The notes under the pieces are model-generated. The model had not been told where the DNA came from, ran no database searches, and worked only from the letters and a program-made list of their open reading frames with translations. From assembly GCA_035764005.1 (NCBI GenBank), contig DASTZZ010000096.1:1-43602 (forward strand): DNA of 43,602 nucleotides, given 5' to 3'. Positions 27,090-35,029 of this stretch are shown here, piece after piece. Position numbers and translations under genes: made by a program. Source of the stretch: Terriglobales bacterium. GTDB lineage: Bacteria > Acidobacteriota > Terriglobia > Terriglobales > Acidobacteriaceae. The stretch's first letter is position 1. The number at the start of each line of letters is the position of its first letter.

Positions 27090-27505
27090 GAGTTCTGTTG
27101 GATACGTGTGTTGTCTCTGAGCTGCGTCGTCCTGATTGCCATCCTTCGGTAAGCCAAGCAATTGAGGCCCTCGAAAGCGAGGACATCTTTCTGAGCGTTA
27201 TTACCATTGGAGAAATCTCAAAGGGAATAGCACTCCTGAAAGACAGCAAACGTCGGCGCGACCTTGAGGCTTGGCTGCGGGCGTTGGAACGTGATCACGG
27301 GACCAGAATATTAGGGATCGATGTTGAAGTATCCCGCACTTGGGGGGATCTAACGGCGAGCGCGCAAAAGAAAGGGAAAACAATACCAGGAAGCGATGGC
27401 CTCATTGCGGCAACAGCTCGCCAATATGGGCTGCACGTCATGACCCGAAACGTTGAACACTTCAACGCTGCTGGAGTGTTCGTCGTGAACCCCTGGTCCC
27501 GATGA
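27086..27505 (+). CDS. vapC: VapC-family PIN-domain toxin (FitB-like)
   Basis: 139 residues. The PIN metal-site acids are visible at D6 (LLDTCVVSE), E12, E43 (TIGEISKGI) and D104 (GSDGLIAATA). The last motif, TRNVEHFNAAGV (120-131), has histidine where many family members have aspartate. These toxins are Mg-dependent RNases that cut tRNA or rRNA. Its end lies 2 bases from the end of ribF on the other strand. The cassette sits cleanly between two core genes, as expected for a mobile two-gene module, though no transposon ends are visible. Confidence 0.88.
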   Translation: MRVLLDTCVVSELRRPDCHPSVSQAIEALESEDIFLSVITIGEISKGIALLKDSKRRRDLEAWLRALERDHGTRILGIDVEVSRTWGDLTASAQKKGKTIPGSDGLIAATARQYGLHVMTRNVEHFNAAGVFVVNPWSR

Positions 27506-27507
27506 TT

Positions 27508-28461
27508 TCATGTAGCACTCCTGGTCTGAGGCTTTAGCGCGAAGAATCTCTTCGCCTTCCCTACATCCTTCCCGATCTGTTCTTTCAGCGCCTCAGGATT
27601 CGGCCACTTGATCTCCGGACGAAGCCATTTCAGGAAAGAGATTTCCACTTCCGTGCTCTCATCCAGATCCACAGGATGGAAGTTCAGCAAATGAGTTTCG
27701 ATTGCGAACGACTCGCCTGCGAACGTCGGACGAATGCCGACGTTAGTGACGGACTCGAAGGTCTCGCGAGCTACGCTCGTGCACGTAACATAGACGCCAT
27801 TTCTCGGGACAAGTTCAGAATAGGGCGCAAGGTTGATAGTCGGGACGGTATAGCGCGAGCCGTACCCACGTCCTTTGGCGGGAGTGCTGATGATGGAAAA
27901 CGGCCGACCTAGCAGATGTCGCGCCTTGCTCACTTCGCCTGCCGACAAAAGCTGACGAATGCGGCTGCTTGAGACAGGTTCCCCACGCAAACGCATCTCC
28001 GGGTAGACGAAAACCTTAAAGCCGAATTCTTTTCCGAATTCCTTTAGCTTCTCGCAGTCTCCCTCGGCGCGATGCCCAAAATGGAAATTCGCGCCCTCAT
28101 GCACCTCACGGGCCCGCAAGCTGCCTGCGACGATCTTCCGCGCGAAATCGCGAGGTGTGGTGGATGAGAACTGCTTGTCAAACGTGATTACCAGCGTCGC
28201 GTCCACACCCGTCTTTGCCAGGCCCGCAAGCTTCTCATCAAGCGGAGTAATGAGCAGCGGCGCACTTTCGGGACGCAGCACCCGGACTGGATGCGGATCG
28301 AATGTAACCGCCATCGATCTTGAGCCAGATTGCTTTGCGCGTTCGACCACTCGCGCAAGCACGTGCTGGTGGCCGCAATGCACACCATCAAAATTGCCGA
28401 TGCTGACTATAGTGGCATTCCAGTCGGCGGGAATTTCCTCCAGATGGCGAAAGACGCGCAT
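27508..28461 (-). CDS. ribF: bifunctional riboflavin kinase/FAD synthetase
   Basis: 317 residues, normal length. The FMN adenylyltransferase domain has SIGNFDGVHCGHQHVL at about 20-35, AVTFDPHPVRVL and a C-terminal half with SSSRIRQLL. The riboflavin kinase domain starts with GRPFSI, contains VPTINL with the conserved Thr and Asn, and NGVYVT and VTNVGIRPTF. It converts riboflavin to FMN and then FAD in the cytoplasm. It is the last gene of a tight minus-strand operon and starts 2 bases after the MBL hydrolase stop. Confidence 0.94.
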   Translation of the reverse strand: MRVFRHLEEIPADWNATIVSIGNFDGVHCGHQHVLARVVERAKQSGSRSMAVTFDPHPVRVLRPESAPLLITPLDEKLAGLAKTGVDATLVITFDKQFSSTTPRDFARKIVAGSLRAREVHEGANFHFGHRAEGDCEKLKEFGKEFGFKVFVYPEMRLRGEPVSSSRIRQLLSAGEVSKARHLLGRPFSIISTPAKGRGYGSRYTVPTINLAPYSELVPRNGVYVTCTSVARETFESVTNVGIRPTFAGESFAIETHLLNFHPVDLDESTEVEISFLKWLRPEIKWPNPEALKEQIGKDVGKAKRFFALKPQTRSAT

Positions 28462-28463
28462 CG

Positions 28464-29234
28464 CTAGATTTCAAACTCCAGCTTCAGGCCATCATGCGCG
28501 AGTCGAATATGAGATGGGAGAGAGGCATTGGTCTCCTCGTGTCCCAGTTCGTGGGACATGTGTACGAAGAACGCACGTTGCGGCGCGAGCTTCTCGACAA
28601 CTTTCAGCGATTCGTCGAGCGAGGAGTGCGTCGGATGCGGACGCCGCCGGAGAGCATCGAGGAAGAGCAAATCAAGGCCATGCAGCGCATTCAGAGTCGC
28701 GTCCGGGATGGTGCTGAAATCGGTGAGATAGGCTGCGGTTCCAAAACGGTACGCAGTGATCTCTGACTCTCCATGCAGAACTTTCAGCGGCTGGAACCTT
28801 GCGCCGAACAGGTCGAGAGCCCCATTCAGCCGATGGAGCGTGACCTGTGGCCGCGTCGAGTAAGTCGAGTGCGGATCGAAGACATACGCGAACATTCGCT
28901 CGATAATCTTTGCCGTATTGTCGTCGGCGTACAGAGGCAATTTCTGCTCGCGCTTAAACGTGAGTGGACGCAAGTCGTCGAGACCGAGAATGTGATCGGC
29001 ATGGGCATGCGTGTAGAGCACGGCGTCGAGCCGGGTAATCTTTTCTCGCAGTGCCTGCTCGCGAAAGTCAGGCGTGCTGTCGATGAGCACAGCGTGGCCG
29101 CCATACTCCAGCATGATGGAAGGGCGCGTGCGCCGATCGTGCGCATCAGCCGATGTGCAGACTTTGCAGTTGCACCCGATCGTCGGCACTCCCATGGATG
29201 TCCCGCTCCCCAGGACGGTGAGTGTGGCCTTCAT
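28464..29234 (-). CDS. MBL-fold metal-dependent hydrolase (PhnP-like)
   Basis: 256 residues. The metallo-beta-lactamase motif THAHADHILGLDDL (H76, H78, D80, H81) binds two metals. The N-terminal GSGTSMGVPTIGCNCKVC with its cysteines is characteristic of PhnP-like phosphodiesterases, where they bind structural zinc. Later histidines are in HGES and FVHMSHELGHEE. It should hydrolyse a cyclic or other phosphodiester in the cytoplasm. Its ATG overlaps the stop of the DUF1844 gene (ATGA), and ribF follows 2 bases later. The phn operon is absent, so a housekeeping substrate is likelier than phosphonate. Confidence 0.88.
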   Translation of the reverse strand: MKATLTVLGSGTSMGVPTIGCNCKVCTSADAHDRRTRPSIMLEYGGHAVLIDSTPDFREQALREKITRLDAVLYTHAHADHILGLDDLRPLTFKREQKLPLYADDNTAKIIERMFAYVFDPHSTYSTRPQVTLHRLNGALDLFGARFQPLKVLHGESEITAYRFGTAAYLTDFSTIPDATLNALHGLDLLFLDALRRRPHPTHSSLDESLKVVEKLAPQRAFFVHMSHELGHEETNASLPSHIRLAHDGLKLEFEI

Positions 29235-29779
29235 TTTGCGACAGGCTTGCTTCCAGGAGCCGGAGCGCGCGTAATCGCGTTGGTGATCTCGAGAAATGCC
29301 ATACGCAATTCGAACAGCGCGTTCTGCAGCAGGTTTTCTTCCTGCTTGGTGAGATTGCCTTTGGTCTTGTCTTTGAGAACTCCGAGTGTGTCGATCGTCT
29401 GGCGCGCGCCGATGATGTCAGGCTGCGGATTCTCGCCTTCGCGATGCATGATGCCGAGCTGGAGCATCGCTGTAACGTAAAGCGACTGGACGAGGCGGTC
29501 GAACGTCATCTCGAAGTCTTCAGCTTTGCCGTGACCACCGGCGGCGAGCATGTCGTCGAGTTTCTTGTTCGACGCGCGATATTCATCATGCTGGGCCTGT
29601 TGTTCAGCATGCGTAGGCGCAGGCGGCATTTGCTCCTCGGCAGCGGGAGCGGCCGTTTGAGCCGGCTGAGATGCTTGTGATTTCGGCTGTGACTCTTCGC
29701 GCACGTCGGTGCGGAGCTCGCCTTCTTCAGTGAACTTGCGCCGGTCGCTTACGACAAAATCGGGTTTTTTTTCCGCCAT
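29231..29779 (-). CDS. DUF1844-domain protein
   Basis: 182 residues from the ATG at 29779; the frame extends upstream but would run into ygfZ. The N-terminus (MAEKKPDFVVSDRRKF) is charged, followed by an Ala/Pro/Gln-rich linker to about residue 85, then the DUF1844 core DFEMTFDRLVQSLYVTAMLQLGIM and a helical tail with LTKQEENLLQNALFELRMAFLEI. Function of the family is unknown. It is linked by overlap to the MBL hydrolase and lies 4 bases after ygfZ, which suggests a housekeeping role shared with these genes. Confidence 0.85.
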   Translation of the reverse strand: MAEKKPDFVVSDRRKFTEEGELRTDVREESQPKSQASQPAQTAAPAAEEQMPPAPTHAEQQAQHDEYRASNKKLDDMLAAGGHGKAEDFEMTFDRLVQSLYVTAMLQLGIMHREGENPQPDIIGARQTIDTLGVLKDKTKGNLTKQEENLLQNALFELRMAFLEITNAITRAPAPGSKPVAK

Positions 29780-29783
29780 ACTT

Positions 29784-30845
29784 TTACGACGCCATCGTGA
29801 CTGGAGACTCAGCGGGTCGGGCCTCGCCTCCGGCATAGATAATCTTTGCTCCGCTCTCGACGGCCTCGCGCCTTATGTACCCCAGCGCGAGAGTCTCCTC
29901 GCCGGTTTCGGTGGGAACGCGATTGACGCTGGTAATCTCACCCACGTCCTTGCCCTCTGCCTGAAGCCTGGATCCACTCGGAGGCAGCTCGCCTTCGAGA
30001 CGAAACTTCGTGAATGCGCGATGGACATTCCCGCGCGAGCGAATGCGCTCGACAATCTCCTGCCCGATATAGCAGCCCTTGGTGAAGTTCAGCGCGTGGT
30101 TCTGACCCGTCTCCTGCGGCAGGTCGCGATCGCGTATATCGATTCCATATTTGGGAAATGCAATCATCACTCGGAATTTTTCCAATGCCTCGCTGCCCAC
30201 TGGAACCGCTCCAGCTTCGACCAATGCCTTCCAAAGCTGCGAGAGCGTCTCTGCATTCGCCCAGACTTCATACGTCACGAACTCGTCGCTCGCCATTCGC
30301 GTCAGCGTGATCGTTGCCCCATTCCAGGTCAAGTCCGCCAGCTGCATTGGTTCCAATCCGGAATCCTGAATCCCCACAGCTTTCAAAACCTCGGCTGCCT
30401 TTGGCCCTTGTACGCCGATCGCGCTCAGATCTGTACTCTTATCGACGAGCTCAACTTTGTCCATGATGATGTAGCGGCGAAACAGGGTCAGCAGGTTGTC
30501 GAGCTGAGAACGTTCGGTATCGATCAGGAGATATTCTCCCCGGTTGTAGGCGTAGAGGTCGCCGAGAATGCGTCCCTGCGGATTCAGAACAAAGTTGTAG
30601 TTCCCGCGATTCACCTGCAGGTTCTTAATGCTGTTCGACACCATGCCGTTCATCCAGCGCACGCGGTCGTTGCCGGAAACCATCACCTTCGCGCGCCAGC
30701 CCAGGTCATACACAGCGCAACCGGACGTCAGCTCGCGAAACTCCCGACGCACATCGCCAAACGAGAGCGCCGTCTCCACTCCGCTGTACTCGCCCATGCG
30801 AGCACCGGAGGTCACGAGCGTGTCATAAAGTGGGCTTTTGGCCAT
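29784..30845 (-). CDS. ygfZ: YgfZ/GcvT-type folate-binding protein
   Basis: 353 residues. The signature KGCYIGQEIVERIRSRG (K256-G272) with the conserved cysteine C258 identifies YgfZ/IBA57 proteins, which use tetrahydrofolate to support assembly or repair of certain Fe-S enzymes such as MiaB. The N-terminal half has the GcvT-like fold (DLGWRAKVMVSGNDRVRWMNGMVSN). It is first in the minus-strand operon ygfZ, DUF1844, MBL, ribF. Its ribosome-binding site lies inside a hairpin just upstream (30851-30870). Confidence 0.9.
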   Translation of the reverse strand: MAKSPLYDTLVTSGARMGEYSGVETALSFGDVRREFRELTSGCAVYDLGWRAKVMVSGNDRVRWMNGMVSNSIKNLQVNRGNYNFVLNPQGRILGDLYAYNRGEYLLIDTERSQLDNLLTLFRRYIIMDKVELVDKSTDLSAIGVQGPKAAEVLKAVGIQDSGLEPMQLADLTWNGATITLTRMASDEFVTYEVWANAETLSQLWKALVEAGAVPVGSEALEKFRVMIAFPKYGIDIRDRDLPQETGQNHALNFTKGCYIGQEIVERIRSRGNVHRAFTKFRLEGELPPSGSRLQAEGKDVGEITSVNRVPTETGEETLALGYIRREAVESGAKIIYAGGEARPAESPVTMAS

Positions 30846-30850
30846 GGCAG

Positions 30851-30870
30851 AACCTTTGATTATAAAGGTT
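30851..30870 (-). promoter_or_regulatory. hairpin covering the ygfZ ribosome-binding site; also holds TATAAT
   Basis: On the minus strand AACCTTT pairs with AAAGGTT around a 6-base loop. AAAGG lies about 8 bases before the ATG and would be masked when the stem forms. The same stretch contains TATAAT in minus orientation, so a near-leaderless promoter is a second reading. Confidence 0.45.
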
Positions 30871-30883
30871 CATTTTCCCGCAC

Positions 30884-31053
30884 TGTCATTCCGAACCGCC
30901 CGACTTTGGCGGTGAGGAATCCCTACCAAATCCACACAGGTAGTTGGATCGAGCGATTTAGCTGTTGGCAACGTTGGTTGAGTGGTGTCCGTTTTGCTTT
31001 GTAGCAGTCCATAGGGATTCCTCACCGCCAAACTCCGGCGGTTCGGAATGACA
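30884..31053. repeat. inverted repeat element with 41-base arms
   Basis: Arms 30884-30924 and 31013-31053 are reverse complements at 39 of 41 positions and enclose 88 bases. Each arm begins TGTCATTCCGAACCGCC and contains its own small GGCGG/CCGCC-type hairpin. Resemblance to widespread TCATTCCGA...GAGGAATCC intergenic repeats of soil bacteria is from memory. It fills the divergent promoter gap between ygfZ and the dehydrogenase. No transposase or target duplication is evident. Confidence 0.85.
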
Positions 31054-31091
31054 TGGCGGAGAGCCCGTGGTGAAAAACAATCTCTGCTATC

Positions 31092-32153
31092 GTGTCTAAC
31101 GTGAACGCAACCAAGCGCATCGCCGTCGTTCCCGGCGACGGAATAGGAAAAGAAGTAATCGCGCAAGCTGTGTCCGTGGTGAAAGCGACTGGCGCGGACG
31201 TGGCGTTTACGGAATTCGATTGGTCAGCAGACCGTTACCTTGAGGACGGTACAACCATTCCCGCCGACGGTTTCGCGATGCTCTCCCGCGACTTTGACGC
31301 AATCCTGGTCGGGGCGTTGGGAGACCCGCGCGTTCCTTCCAACATTCACGCCAAAGAAATTCTTCTGGGCATGCGTTTCAAAATGGACCTGTACGCCAAT
31401 GTTCGTCCGGTGAAGTGCCTGGATGATTCGCTATGTCCGCTAAAGAAGTGTCGCGCTGAGGAGATCGATTTTGTGGTGGTGCGCGAGAACACCGAGGGAC
31501 CCTACGTCGATGTTGGCGGAATCTTCAAGCAAGGCACGCCCGACGAAGTTGCGGTGCAGGAAGACGTAAACACGCGGAAAGGCGTAGAGCGCGTAATTCG
31601 CTATGCCTTTGAGTACGCACGCGAACATGGCCGCAAGAAAGTCTTGATGACCGACAAGTCAAACGTCATGACCTACGCTCATGGCCTCTGGCAGCGCGTC
31701 TTCAAGCAGATTGCCGGCGAGTACTCCGACCTTCAATCGCAGCACATGTACGTCGATGCGCTTTGTATGCACATGGTCCGCGACCCTACGCAATTTGATG
31801 TGATCGTAACCAACAACATGTTCGGCGACATCATCACCGATCTCGCCGCGGGGCTCCAGGGCGGCCTGGGCATGGCAGCCAGCGGAAATATTCATCCTGG
31901 CCGAACCTCGATGTTCGAACCGGTACACGGCTCAGCTCCGCCGTTTGCAGGAAAGAACATCGCGAACCCGATTGGAGCGATCTCGACGGCAGCGATGATG
32001 CTCGAATATCTCGGCCTCACCAAAGAAGCTCAGAAGATTAACGGAGCTGTCCTCGATGCCGTCCGACAGAAGAAGACCACTCAAGACATCGGCGGAAATC
32101 TGGGCACACGCGAAACAGGAGAATGGATCGCGAAGCGGGCTGCGAGCCTCTGA
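31092..32153 (+). CDS. isocitrate/isopropylmalate dehydrogenase-family protein
   Basis: 353 residues with a GTG start (a second GTG three codons on is possible). Family motifs are [15 protein letters not shown] at about 9-23, ILVGALGDP, the substrate/metal region [32 protein letters not shown] (Asp metal ligands) and the NAD site [23 protein letters not shown]. These enzymes oxidatively decarboxylate 2-hydroxy acids with NAD(P). The length and HGSAP/NPIG motif suit an NAD-dependent LeuB-like or homoisocitrate-like enzyme, but the substrate residues do not let me choose. No leucine genes are adjacent. Confidence 0.88.
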   Translation: MSNVNATKRIAVVPGDGIGKEVIAQAVSVVKATGADVAFTEFDWSADRYLEDGTTIPADGFAMLSRDFDAILVGALGDPRVPSNIHAKEILLGMRFKMDLYANVRPVKCLDDSLCPLKKCRAEEIDFVVVRENTEGPYVDVGGIFKQGTPDEVAVQEDVNTRKGVERVIRYAFEYAREHGRKKVLMTDKSNVMTYAHGLWQRVFKQIAGEYSDLQSQHMYVDALCMHMVRDPTQFDVIVTNNMFGDIITDLAAGLQGGLGMAASGNIHPGRTSMFEPVHGSAPPFAGKNIANPIGAISTAAMMLEYLGLTKEAQKINGAVLDAVRQKKTTQDIGGNLGTRETGEWIAKRAASL

Positions 32154-32542
32154 TTGTCGACCAGCATTAAGCCCATCCCGAGCAGGCGCGACTTCACACT
32201 TCGCGAATTCTTGAGCAAAGTTCCTTGTCACACTCAGGACGTTGCCAGTTGAGCGTATCGCTCGATCTGAGAGCGATCTCACCCAAAAAAACTCTATTGA
32301 ACACTCCCACCCGATCTTCCGCCCTTGCCTGACACTTGTTGCCGTTCCGGACAAAACCATACCTCTCGCAAAATCCTTGGGAAATAAGTACCTTTTCAGT
32401 AAAACTTTGGGACTAGTACCCGGCCGATACTAACTGGATGTCGAAACACTAAAGTAACCACTGTCTGGCAGACGTGTGCACGTAAGATTTTCTTGGAAGT
32501 GTGTCAATAGCAATTAGGACGACACATTCGGAACGACCCGAT
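32154..32542 (+). promoter_or_regulatory. 389-base upstream region of the kinase gene with a repeated bipartite element
   Basis: No gene is seen. A bipartite motif occurs twice: TTGGGA (32377-32382) plus AGTACC (32387-32392), and TTGGGA (32407-32412) plus AGTACC (32415-32420), spaced 28-30 bases apart. GGGACTAGTACCC at the second copy is nearly palindromic. This may be a regulator site. The kinase frame is also open from a GTG at 32501. Confidence 0.4.
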
Positions 32543-34921
32543 ATGGACACGATGCGAATCGAGCCCTTCATGCCGCAGAAAGAAGATGCGGCGCAGGAAA
32601 ACCAGGTTCCTGCATGTGTAGCGGCGCTTTGCGCGCGCATTTGGGAATATCGCGGGCCGCAGGAAAAATTGCACGAAGTGTCCTGGCAAGCCGACACACA
32701 GATCACTGATTTAATTAGGAGTGTGGTAAACGAGTCGCACGGACAGATCTCGCCCCGCGCGAACGGCACGCTCGCGATCCATTTTGGGAATTCGTTAAAC
32801 GCGTTGTCGGCGGCCAAATCGCTGCAGGTGAGATTGCTCACGTTACAACGTCCTGCACCAGCGGGACAGGCCGTAGCAGCAACCATTGTTCAGGGAATCG
32901 CACAGAACACCTCGGCCGACACCCAGACCCTTAACTTGGGCACGATGTTAATCGATCAGGACTCCGCGCAGATCCTGGTCAGCGAAGAACTCTACGGAGC
33001 AGCCAAGGACATCCCTGGATTCGCCTTCAATCCCAAGCCGGCACACGCGGCCGGTGAGCGTGGCTTTTCTGAAGCGATGTATGAGCTGTTTTGGACCGAC
33101 GAATCGACATACGCGCATGTCCGTAAGACCGGACAGTTCCATGCGGTTGTTCAGACGCCTCCGCCTTCACCGCTACCAGCACCTGCACCCGCGCACTCAG
33201 GAGCGAGCCGCTATCAGATTCTTTCCGAGTTAGGACGCGGTGCGATGGGCGTCGTCTACAAAGCTCATGATCAGGTGATCGGACGCACAGTCGCACTCAA
33301 GACCATCTCCATCCAGCGGAACTTCGCCGATCGAACCGAACTGGTGGAACGCCTCAAGCAGGAAGCGAAAGCTGCCGGTGGACTGGATCATCCGAACATC
33401 ATCACCATCTACGACGTCGGCGAAGAAAAAGATTTTGTTTATCTGAGCATGCAGTTTGTCGAAGGCAAGACTCTCGCGGCGCTGCTTACAAGTCACGAGC
33501 TTCCGCCGTTGCTTACGCTGCTCTCGTATGCAGAACAGATTTGCAACGGCGTCGGCTACGCGCATTCGCATGGCGTGATTCACCGCGACTTGAAGCCTGC
33601 GAACTTCATGCTCACCGCCGAAGGCACCGTCAAGGTTCTGGACTTCGGCATAGCGAAACTGGGAGATGCCTCACTCACACAGACTGGGATGGTCGTCGGA
33701 ACTCCGACCTACATGGCGCCGGAGCAGGCCAAAGGAAACAAGCTCGATCAGCGCTCCGACATTTTCAGTTTGGGAACGGTCTTCTACGAACTCTTCACGC
33801 GCGAGAAGCCGTTTAAGGGCGATATACCTAGCGTCCTTTATAAACTGATTCATGAAGAAGCGCCGGCAGCATCCGTGGTCAATCCGGCGCTTCCCGCCGG
33901 AATCAACGCAGTAATCCGCAAGGCGATGGCGAAGAATCCGCAGGATCGTTACCAGACCTGCGAAGAGCTTCGCGACGCTCTGCGTGCACAAGCCGTTACC
34001 CTTACCATCGCTCCGCAAACGCACGTGGTTCCCCAATCAGCTCGGCCATTATCTAATCCAATCACGACGCGATCCGTTGCCGCCACAAAAACGACCGGTA
34101 CGCACAGGCAGCAGCGTTCCGAAAGGGGAGCAATGGCATTTATGCTCCTTCTCCTTGCGGCGTTAGTTGGTGGTGGCGTCTGGGCATATAGAGTTCAGAA
34201 GAAGACCGGCGCACTTCCACCGCCTCTGCAGAAAGCCGTCGCATACGGTTATAAGACCGCGCACACTAGCCAGGCATTTCCGGACAGCAGTCCTGTTCCA
34301 ACGTCGCAAAACCCGACCCTGGAAACATCTGCCCCGTCGGTCAGCGCTCAGCCCGAAACAGGAACCGAGGCACCGGACGATTCCGCGTCCCCGGCTCCCA
34401 AGAAAGACGTGCCGTCCGTCGACGCTGCTCCTGCAAAGCCGGTCGCACAGATAGAGGACCCTAAAGGGAATCCGTCCACTGCTCCTGGATCTACAGCCGT
34501 GCAGGTGACTCCTCCGCAAATCCCTGCTGCGGCGCCTGCATCGGCAGATCCTTTCAAAACTCAGACTCCCGCCCAGACTATCAGTCAATCTCCGGCGGCG
34601 GCCAGCGCATCGACCTCCGAATCGAAAGCTGAGAACAACACTATCGAGCAACAAGGGCCAACCGACTCTCAGCCGAAGCAGAACCGCAGAGCGATGAGAC
34701 AGCAGCGACTGGAACAAGAACAAAACGCGCGAGTGGAAGGCTTCAGTCGTGCCGACATTCCCGACCTGCTGAGCAAAGCCGATTCGGCCGCCGGATCAGG
34801 TTTGTACGCGCTCGCGCGCTACGAATATTCAATCGTTCTACGTCTTGACCATGATAATGTGACGGCCCGCGAGGGCCTGGCACGCGTGATTGCCGCGCGC
34901 CAGGAGCGCATGCAGCGCTAA
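32543..34921 (+). CDS. Ser/Thr protein kinase with degenerate cyclase-like N-terminal domain and TPR-like tail
   Basis: 792 residues from the ATG at 32543 (GGAA 9 bases upstream); a GTG at 32501 adds 14 residues. Residues about 20-182 resemble a class III nucleotide cyclase fold (GQISPRANGTLAIHFGNSLNALSAAKSLQ, then ILVSEELYGAAKD...YELFW), but the metal aspartate expected before GTLAIHF is absent, so it is probably a sensor. The Hanks-type kinase domain runs about 223-490: GRGAMG at 231-236, K253, HRDLKPAN at 347-354, DFG at 367-369, APEQ. One membrane helix lies near 530-550, then a Pro/Ala/Ser-rich periplasmic linker and a C-terminal TPR-like helix pair. It should sense a cue and phosphorylate cytoplasmic targets. 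Confidence 0.9.
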   Translation: MDTMRIEPFMPQKEDAAQENQVPACVAALCARIWEYRGPQEKLHEVSWQADTQITDLIRSVVNESHGQISPRANGTLAIHFGNSLNALSAAKSLQVRLLTLQRPAPAGQAVAATIVQGIAQNTSADTQTLNLGTMLIDQDSAQILVSEELYGAAKDIPGFAFNPKPAHAAGERGFSEAMYELFWTDESTYAHVRKTGQFHAVVQTPPPSPLPAPAPAHSGASRYQILSELGRGAMGVVYKAHDQVIGRTVALKTISIQRNFADRTELVERLKQEAKAAGGLDHPNIITIYDVGEEKDFVYLSMQFVEGKTLAALLTSHELPPLLTLLSYAEQICNGVGYAHSHGVIHRDLKPANFMLTAEGTVKVLDFGIAKLGDASLTQTGMVVGTPTYMAPEQAKGNKLDQRSDIFSLGTVFYELFTREKPFKGDIPSVLYKLIHEEAPAASVVNPALPAGINAVIRKAMAKNPQDRYQTCEELRDALRAQAVTLTIAPQTHVVPQSARPLSNPITTRSVAATKTTGTHRQQRSERGAMAFMLLLLAALVGGGVWAYRVQKKTGALPPPLQKAVAYGYKTAHTSQAFPDSSPVPTSQNPTLETSAPSVSAQPETGTEAPDDSASPAPKKDVPSVDAAPAKPVAQIEDPKGNPSTAPGSTAVQVTPPQIPAAAPASADPFKTQTPAQTISQSPAAASASTSESKAENNTIEQQGPTDSQPKQNRRAMRQQRLEQEQNARVEGFSRADIPDLLSKADSAAGSGLYALARYEYSIVLRLDHDNVTAREGLARVIAARQERMQR

Positions 34922-34926
34922 GCCAG

Positions 34927-34977
34927 GATTTCGTGATTTCCTGATTTATGTGTTTTCAATCGCGAAATCACGAAATC
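34927..34977. terminator. perfect 14-base inverted repeat between convergent genes
   Basis: Arms GATTTCGTGATTTC (34927-34940) and its exact complement (34964-34977) with a 23-base spacer, 6 bases after the kinase stop. Further AATCGCGAAAT words follow to about 35000. It is placed to act as a bidirectional terminator or RNA-stabilising hairpin; there is no U-tract. Confidence 0.55.
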
Positions 34978-35029
34978 ACACAATCGCGAAATTGCGAAGA
35001 CACCCGGTCGGGGGCGCCCGGCTCCACGT

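Noticed and set aside
30846-30890. Possible FMN riboswitch ahead of the ribF-containing operon
   Set aside because: The leader is too short and lacks the conserved FMN-riboswitch core sequences; only a simple hairpin is visible.
29709-31004. 431-codon plus-strand frame opposite ygfZ and DUF1844
   Set aside because: Antisense shadow of two well-supported genes; no motif.
30870-31166. 98-codon minus-strand frame across the ygfZ/dehydrogenase gap
   Set aside because: It translates both arms of the inverted repeat and the start of the dehydrogenase gene; an artefact of the repeat.
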